The position numbers were made by a program, and so were the translations under genes. The notes below the pieces were generated by a model, which had not been told where the DNA came from, searched no databases, and saw nothing but the letters and a program-made list of their open reading frames with translations. Positions 23,258 to 26,703 of a DNA stretch of 26,703 bases are shown one piece after another; positions within the stretch are counted from its first letter, which is position 1, and each line of letters opens with the position of its first letter. Origin of the DNA: DATGEP01 sp035310125 (GTDB lineage: Bacteria > Chloroflexota > Ktedonobacteria > Ktedonobacterales > JADMIN01); NCBI GenBank assembly GCA_035310125.1, contig DATGEP010000234.1:1-26703 (forward strand). Direction: 5' to 3'.

Positions 23258-23290
23258 CAGCGCGGAGCTGTGCGGCCGCACTCCGCGCTG
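23258..23290. repeat. Large inverted repeat (cruciform-forming) upstream of the nucleotidyltransferase gene
   Basis: CAGCGCGGAG (23258-23267) and CTCCGCGCTG (23281-23290) are perfect ten-base arms. The 13-base loop contains the palindrome TGCGGCCGCA, so the whole element can fold as a two-part hairpin. It lies in the 195-base gap between the histidine phosphatase stop and the next start, on the minus strand. It is a possible terminator or regulatory structure; no T-run follows in either direction. Confidence 0.5.
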
Positions 23291-23396
23291 TCCAGCCCTC
23301 GTCGCGCACAAGCTCATGGCCGCACTTCCCCTTCTCCGCGCGAGGGGTAGAGGCGTGGCATGTCTCGCCCTCTGAGACGGGACGGGCGACGGTGTG

Positions 23397-24152
23397 CTAC
23401 TCCTCGGTTGGCAAGGGCACGGCAAGCTGCTCGGCTCCACCGCCCGCTTGATTTACCCGAGTCCAGCGAATGCGCTCCGGAGCGCCAATGTCGCGGACAT
23501 GCAGGTCATCGCCGTAGCGATGGAGTGTCCAGCGCAATGGCGCGGCTGTGGCACTTTCCTGGGTGGAAAACGACGGCGACTGTTTGCGCAGCTCCCAGTG
23601 GGTGATGGAGGTGTTGCGGGTGTGCAGCTCCAGCGCCGGCTTGGTGAATCCGGCCATGCCGGAGAAGAGCAGGAACGAGGCGTCAATGACGCCGCCGTGA
23701 CAGATGATTACGATTGTCTTGCCTTCGTGCGCGTGTACGATACGCTCAAGCGCGCGGCCCACGCGCAGGATGAATTGCGGCCAGTTCTCGCCGCCCGGTC
23801 CAATCGGCCGCAGTGGCTCGTCGCGCAGGTCCGGAATCAGGTGTTCGATCTCATTCCAGGGTGTGCCGTCCAGCTCGCCGATATGTAGCTCTTGTACCTC
23901 GTCGTCCCAGATGATGGGCAGGCCGAGCGCGGGCGCGAGAATCTCGGCTGTTTCGCGGGCGCGACGCAGTGTGCTGGCGATGAGGACGCCGGCGGGTATT
24001 TCGGCGGTGGCGGCCAGCCGGTCGCGCAGCCGCTCGGCCTGGATCCGCCCCTTCGCCGTCAGGCCCAGGTCGCCGTTCGGTCCGGCGGCGGGGGCGGTCG
24101 GATCTACATTGCAGACGGCTTCACCATGCCGGATCAGGTATAGATGCGTCAA
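23397..24152 (-). CDS. Histidine phosphatase (phosphoglycerate-mutase-like) family protein
   Basis: A 251-residue phosphatase of branch 1 of the histidine-phosphatase superfamily. The catalytic motif LIRHGEA places His9 as the phospho-acceptor. Arg63 (STLRRA) and His152 (CHGG) complete the pocket, with the general-acid candidate Glu93 in IGELDG. The typical LTAKGRIQAERL stretch also follows. The C-terminal 60 residues (about 190-251) are less conserved. The substrate is not predictable; family members act on sugar phosphates, nucleotides or proteins. The first in-frame start is GTG at 24173, but the TTG at 24152 gives the typical MTHLYLIRHGE beginning and has GAGGAG six bases upstream, so I chose it. 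The upstream DNA is a long intergenic region. Confidence 0.9.
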   Translation of the reverse strand: MTHLYLIRHGEAVCNVDPTAPAAGPNGDLGLTAKGRIQAERLRDRLAATAEIPAGVLIASTLRRARETAEILAPALGLPIIWDDEVQELHIGELDGTPWNEIEHLIPDLRDEPLRPIGPGGENWPQFILRVGRALERIVHAHEGKTIVIICHGGVIDASFLLFSGMAGFTKPALELHTRNTSITHWELRKQSPSFSTQESATAAPLRWTLHRYGDDLHVRDIGAPERIRWTRVNQAGGGAEQLAVPLPTEE

Positions 24153-24259
24153 GCGGTTCTCCTCGTACTCCACGCGTGTTTATGTGGTTGGATGGCACAT
24201 CGCACGTGAATCGTAGCATGTTTCATGGGATGAATGGGAAGGATGAGGTTGAACACGAC

Positions 24260-24394
24260 GGTTGCCGATTGTGCCGGGGACATCACCCCCGGCGGGCGCG
24301 GCAGGCAGCGCCCCTACAGATATGCGGGGAGAGTGGGGAGAATGGTTGCCGTTTTTGCCGGAATACATGTTTTGGTTGCCGATTCTGCCGGAAT
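24260..24394. repeat. Three-copy direct repeat GGTTGCCG-n-TGCCGG
   Basis: Copies start at 24260, 24344 and 24374. Each begins GGTTGCCG, then four to five bases, then TGCCGG; copies 2 and 3 also share the following AAT and are 30 bases apart. Between copies 1 and 2 lie two hairpins: CCGGGG (24274-24279) with CCCCGG (24287-24292), and GGGCGC (24294-24299) with GCGCCC (24308-24313). There are no terminal repeats or target duplications to prove a mobile element. Confidence 0.6.
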
Positions 24395-24713
24395 CTGAGA
24401 ATCGTAGCAGATTTATTTGGTTTTTCAGGTGCGGGGGCGCCGGATCAGCAGGTGAGAAGGCGCGGGATGTAGGTGTACCATAGCATGTGGGAGACGGCGG
24501 TGTCGCCGGGCAGGGGCGGTCAGGGACGGCCAGGAGTTTTTGGGGTGGGCGAGATGGGCGGCGGATGCGGCGGATGGAGGACGCTCGGAGGCCGAAGCCA
24601 GGCTGAATTTTTACCGGTCACTGAAAGTATATCAAGCAGTCCCATAAGTTGTACAGTCCCAGCCCGTCAGTCGTCATACAGCCCCCTCTTGTGAGGCGGC
24701 CGGGCGACGGGGC

Positions 24714-24743
24714 TTGACACATTCCGATATAGGCATATATAAT
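24714..24743 (+). promoter_or_regulatory. Consensus sigma70 promoter, leaderless, of the ArsR operon
   Basis: TTGACA (24714-24719) and TATAAT (24738-24743) are both perfect and 18 bases apart. Transcription should start about seven bases after the -10, at 24750, which is the A of the ArsR start codon, and no ribosome site is present. The dyad ATATA-GGCA-TATAT (24727-24740) lies in the spacer and overlaps the -10, a good place for an ArsR operator. Confidence 0.75.
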
Positions 24744-24749
24744 GGCGCC

Positions 24750-25112
24750 ATGGCACGAGCAGCGACGACATCGGACGCGTTCAACGCGATCGCCGAACCG
24801 CAGCGGCGGGAGATCCTGGTGCTGCTGCGGGGCGGCGAGCGGCCGGTGACTGACCTAGCGCGGGACCTGGGGATGACCCAGCCGCAGGCGTCCAAGCACC
24901 TGCGGGTCCTCCGGGAGGTCGGGCTCGTGCGCGTCCGCGGGGCGGGCAAGCAGCGGCTGTACGGTCTGGACGCCCGCGGGCTGCGGCCGATCCACGAATG
25001 GGTGGGCGGCTTCGAGCGGTTCTGGAGCGAGAGCTTCGACCGGCTGGACGAGTACGTGCAGGAGTTGAAGCAGGCAAGGCAGGAGGGACCACACGATGGC
25101 GACGACCAGTAG
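24750..25112 (+). CDS. ArsR-family winged-helix transcriptional regulator
   Basis: A 120-residue repressor-like protein. The winged helix spans about 10-75: FNAIAEPQRREILVLLRGGERPVTDLARDLGM, then the recognition helix TQPQASKHLRVLREVGLV (43-60) and the wing RVRGAGKQRLYGLD. The C-terminal helix FWSESFDRLDEYVQELKQA allows dimerisation. No cysteine metal site (CxC) is present, so a metal sensor is unlikely. This type is commonly paired with an SRPBCC/AHSA1 gene, as here: the next gene overlaps it by 17 bases. The start is the ATG at 24750, predicted to be the first base of the transcript; in-frame upstream TTG at 24714 is inside the promoter. Arg codons are mostly CGG, unlike many genes to the left. 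Confidence 0.92.
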   Translation: MARAATTSDAFNAIAEPQRREILVLLRGGERPVTDLARDLGMTQPQASKHLRVLREVGLVRVRGAGKQRLYGLDARGLRPIHEWVGGFERFWSESFDRLDEYVQELKQARQEGPHDGDDQ

Positions 25113-25668
25113 CGGCGGCGAGCCTGCGCACGCGGCCGCGGACCGCGAGATTGTGATCTCCCGGGTGATCGGCGCCCCGCGGGAGCTGGTGTTCGAGGCG
25201 TTCACCGAGGTGCGGCACCTGTCGCGGTGGTGGGGGCCGGAGGGGTTCACCACCACCACGCGGGCGTTCGAGTTCCGCGTCGGCGGGGAGTGGGACTTCG
25301 TGATGCACGGGTCGGACGGGACCGACTACCAAGAGTGGATCACCTGGCGGGAGATCGCCCCGCCGGAGCGGATCGCGCTGCTGCACGGCGAGTCCCGCGA
25401 CGACCCGAACGCCTTCGAGTCGGTCCTGACCTTCGAGCCGGCCGGCGAGCAGACCCGGGTCGTGATGCGCGCAGTGTTCCCCACCAAGGAACTCCGCGAC
25501 GAGGCCGTGGAGAAGTACCACGCGATCGAGGGCGGCGAGCAGACGCTGCGTAATCTGGCGGCCTACGTCACGGAGGTCGCCCGGAAGCGGGCCGCAGGCC
25601 GCGGGCCGGCGACCGCCAGCGAGACGATGACTGAGCAGGAGACCGCGCAGGAAGGGACGGTGCGCTGA
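25096..25668 (+). CDS. SRPBCC / AHSA1 domain protein
   Basis: A 190-residue protein of the START-like SRPBCC fold (AHSA1, activator of Hsp90 ATPase homologue type). Readable family segments are IVISRVIGAPRELVFEAFTEVRHLSRWWGPEGFT (15-48), RVGGEWDFVMHGSDG (about 60-75), ITWREIAPPERIAL, and TRVVMRAVFPTKELRDEAVEK. The GGEQTLRNLAAYV end is typical. The fold binds hydrophobic ligands in a deep cavity, but the ligand is unknown. The C-terminal 30 residues are polar and probably disordered. The start overlaps the ArsR gene by 17 bases (translational coupling), and the stop overlaps the next start in ATGA, so the three genes form a tight operon. Confidence 0.93.
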   Translation: MATTSSGGEPAHAAADREIVISRVIGAPRELVFEAFTEVRHLSRWWGPEGFTTTTRAFEFRVGGEWDFVMHGSDGTDYQEWITWREIAPPERIALLHGESRDDPNAFESVLTFEPAGEQTRVVMRAVFPTKELRDEAVEKYHAIEGGEQTLRNLAAYVTEVARKRAAGRGPATASETMTEQETAQEGTVR

Positions 25669-25820
25669 TGGCCGGGAAGGTGTTCTTCAGTGTGACGATG
25701 TCACTGGACGGCTTCATGGCGACCGAGTCCCGTGAGGACTTGATGGGGCAGCAGTGGATGGAGCTGCAGGCGTGGCTGTTCCCGCGGCGGTGATTCCGGG
25801 AGAACCTGAAAGGGCGATGA
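25668..25820 (+). pseudogene. Broken DHFR-family (RibD C-terminal type) gene, N-terminal remnant
   Basis: The frame starts in the ATGA overlap with the SRPBCC stop and gives MAGKVFFSVTMSLDGFMATE, the typical start of DHFR-family proteins. It stops at TGA (25791-25793) after 41 residues. The frame then reads FRENLKGR before a second TGA (25818-25820). In intact relatives, as I recall, this region reads on as FPQR-x-FRENLK and continues for another 150 residues, so the first TGA looks like a nonsense mutation in a gene whose rest is deleted. The remaining bases to 25905 hold no recognisable DHFR sequence. A complete DHFR-family gene starts 86 bases further on, so loss may be tolerated. Confidence 0.75.
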
Positions 25821-25905
25821 GTAAGCGGGAGCCGGGTCGTCTACCTGCGACGGCCCCGCCGCACGAGGCTACTGTGATTGGTGTCAATCTGACGAGGAGA
25901 GGGAA

Positions 25906-26547
25906 ATGTCACGCGTTCGGGTCCACAACTTCTCAATTTCGCTCGACGGATTTGGGACGGGCGAGGGTCAAAGCCTCGAATCGCCCTTCGGGCATGCCGG
26001 CCACCGGCTCAACGAGTGGTTCTTCCCAACCCGCACCTTCCAGGGGATGCAAGGCAAGGCAGGGAGCACCGGAATCGACGATGCTTTCGCCTGCAACTGG
26101 GGCCCCGGCATCGGCGCCGAGATCATGGGACGGAACAAGTTCGGGCCCCAGCGTGGCCCCTGGGCGGACGAGGACTGGAAGGGGTGGTGGGGGGACGATC
26201 CGCCGTTCCACACGCCGGTGTTCGTCCTCACCCATCATCGCAGGCCGACCATCGAGATGCAGGGCGGCACCACGTTCCACTTCATCGACGCGAGCCCGGC
26301 TGAGGCCCTGGAAGCGGCCCGGGAAGCGGCCGGGGGCTTGGATGTGCGCATTGGCGGAGGGCCAACAACGGTTCGTGAGTTCCTGGCAGCTCATCTGATT
26401 GACTACATGCATATCGCTGTCGTGCCCATTGTTCTGGGACGCGGGGAACGCCTTTGGGACGATCTCGAGGCACTCGAGCAGCACTACGCCATTGAAGCAA
26501 CGACCTCGCCCAGCGGCGTGACCCATCTCACATTCACCCGCCGATAG
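25906..26547 (+). CDS. Dihydrofolate-reductase-family protein (RibD C-terminal domain type)
   Basis: A 213-residue protein of the DHFR/RibD C-terminal fold. The N-terminal strand RVHNFSISLDGFGTG, the middle GAEIMGRNKFGPQ, FVLTHHRR, the segment DVRIGGGPTTVREFLAAHLIDYMHIAVVPIVLGRGERLW and the final VTHLTFTRR match the family. These proteins are often called DHFR-like reductases, but real dihydrofolate reduction is rarely shown. A glycine-rich NADPH-binding loop (IGGGPTTV) is present. GAGGAGAGGG just before the ATG at 25906 gives a very strong start. It lies after the broken copy of a related gene and may be a later-acquired or diverged paralogue. Confidence 0.92.
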   Translation: MSRVRVHNFSISLDGFGTGEGQSLESPFGHAGHRLNEWFFPTRTFQGMQGKAGSTGIDDAFACNWGPGIGAEIMGRNKFGPQRGPWADEDWKGWWGDDPPFHTPVFVLTHHRRPTIEMQGGTTFHFIDASPAEALEAAREAAGGLDVRIGGGPTTVREFLAAHLIDYMHIAVVPIVLGRGERLWDDLEALEQHYAIEATTSPSGVTHLTFTRR

Positions 26548-26703
26548 CTTTCGTCCGCAAACATGGTGGTTCAGTGACCGATCTGTCATGCCGGGGTGCG
26601 ACTGGCCCGGAAGGACTCCGGTCAGAGCAACTCTGCCCCGAACCTTCCTGGTCACCCAGCCTGGATCGTTCTCGGGCGAGTGAGCGTCCGGTCAGGGCGG
26701 CTG

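Larger units (their letters stand above)
24153..24749. other. Long intergenic region with short direct repeats and hairpins
   Basis: No gene is convincing here. The frames are short, and one peptide (WLPFLPEYMFWLPILPESE) only reflects the DNA repeats. The stretch contains three copies of a 20-21-base repeat (24260-24394), two GC hairpins (24274-24313), then a G-rich plus strand (about 24490-24600) and finally the ArsR promoter. Together these look like an intergenic repeat patch of the kind that accumulates in large soil-bacterial genomes, and it marks the boundary to the compositionally different right end. Confidence 0.5.

Noticed and set aside
24344..24394. CRISPR-like array from repeats 30 bases apart
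   Set aside because: There are only two copies at this spacing, the spacer would be about nine bases, and no cas genes are present.
24262..24483. Plus-strand frame that repeats WLPFLPE-like units
   Set aside because: The peptide repeat only mirrors the DNA direct repeats; there is no ribosome site or domain.
24490..24600. G-quadruplex candidate in the G-rich intergenic strand
   Set aside because: No four runs of three or more G lie within normal loop lengths.

Overview
The window is GC-rich, gene-dense bacterial chromosome. I see no rRNA, tRNA, CRISPR array, transposase or phage gene. The mix of families (class II CCA enzyme with HD domain, DUF554, DUF4395 beside a thioredoxin, DUF983, QueF, Asp-box and NHL propeller lipoproteins, a His-rich helical protein of the kind I associate with Rieske proteins) together with sigma70-like promoters and purine-rich ribosome sites best fits a soil or thermophilic Chloroflexota, probably near Ktedonobacteria. 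That placement is inference.

Layout. From 526 to 8860 seven genes run on the plus strand: two uncharacterised proteins in an apparent operon, an alpha/beta hydrolase, a CCA-adding enzyme, a DUF554 membrane protein, a cyclase-family metal hydrolase and a phytoene-desaturase-like flavoprotein. From 14127 down to 8857 six genes run on the minus strand: a class V aminotransferase, a zinc-ribbon protein, an ornithine-cyclodeaminase-family protein, an Asp-box propeller lipoprotein and, from a separate promoter, a DUF4395 membrane protein with a membrane-anchored thioredoxin-like protein. Plus-strand queF converges on a minus-strand YihY/BrkB membrane protein, and plus-strand dprA converges on a minus-strand TetR/metallo-beta-lactamase-fold operon. 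From 24152 down to 19528 lie a histidine phosphatase, a nucleotidyltransferase-fold protein, an NHL propeller lipoprotein, a DUF983 protein, an MFS transporter and a tiny membrane protein. After about 600 bases of repeat-bearing intergenic DNA, the right end (24750-26547) holds an ArsR regulator, an SRPBCC/AHSA1 protein, a broken DHFR-family gene and an intact DHFR-family gene on the plus strand, with base and codon use that suggests a different origin.

Most genes are housekeeping or conserved accessory. The most informative parts are regulatory. The MBL-TetR operon has a near-consensus promoter whose spacer and -10 are covered by palindromes, so the TetR protein probably controls itself and its partner. 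The ArsR operon has a consensus promoter placed so that its mRNA should be leaderless, again with a dyad over the -10. The DUF4395/thioredoxin pair has its own promoter, an inverted repeat in its leader, and a CxxC motif in each protein, which suggests a small membrane redox relay. No complete new system is evident. The best candidates for new biology are the unknown pair at 526-2823 and the DUF4395/thioredoxin pair.
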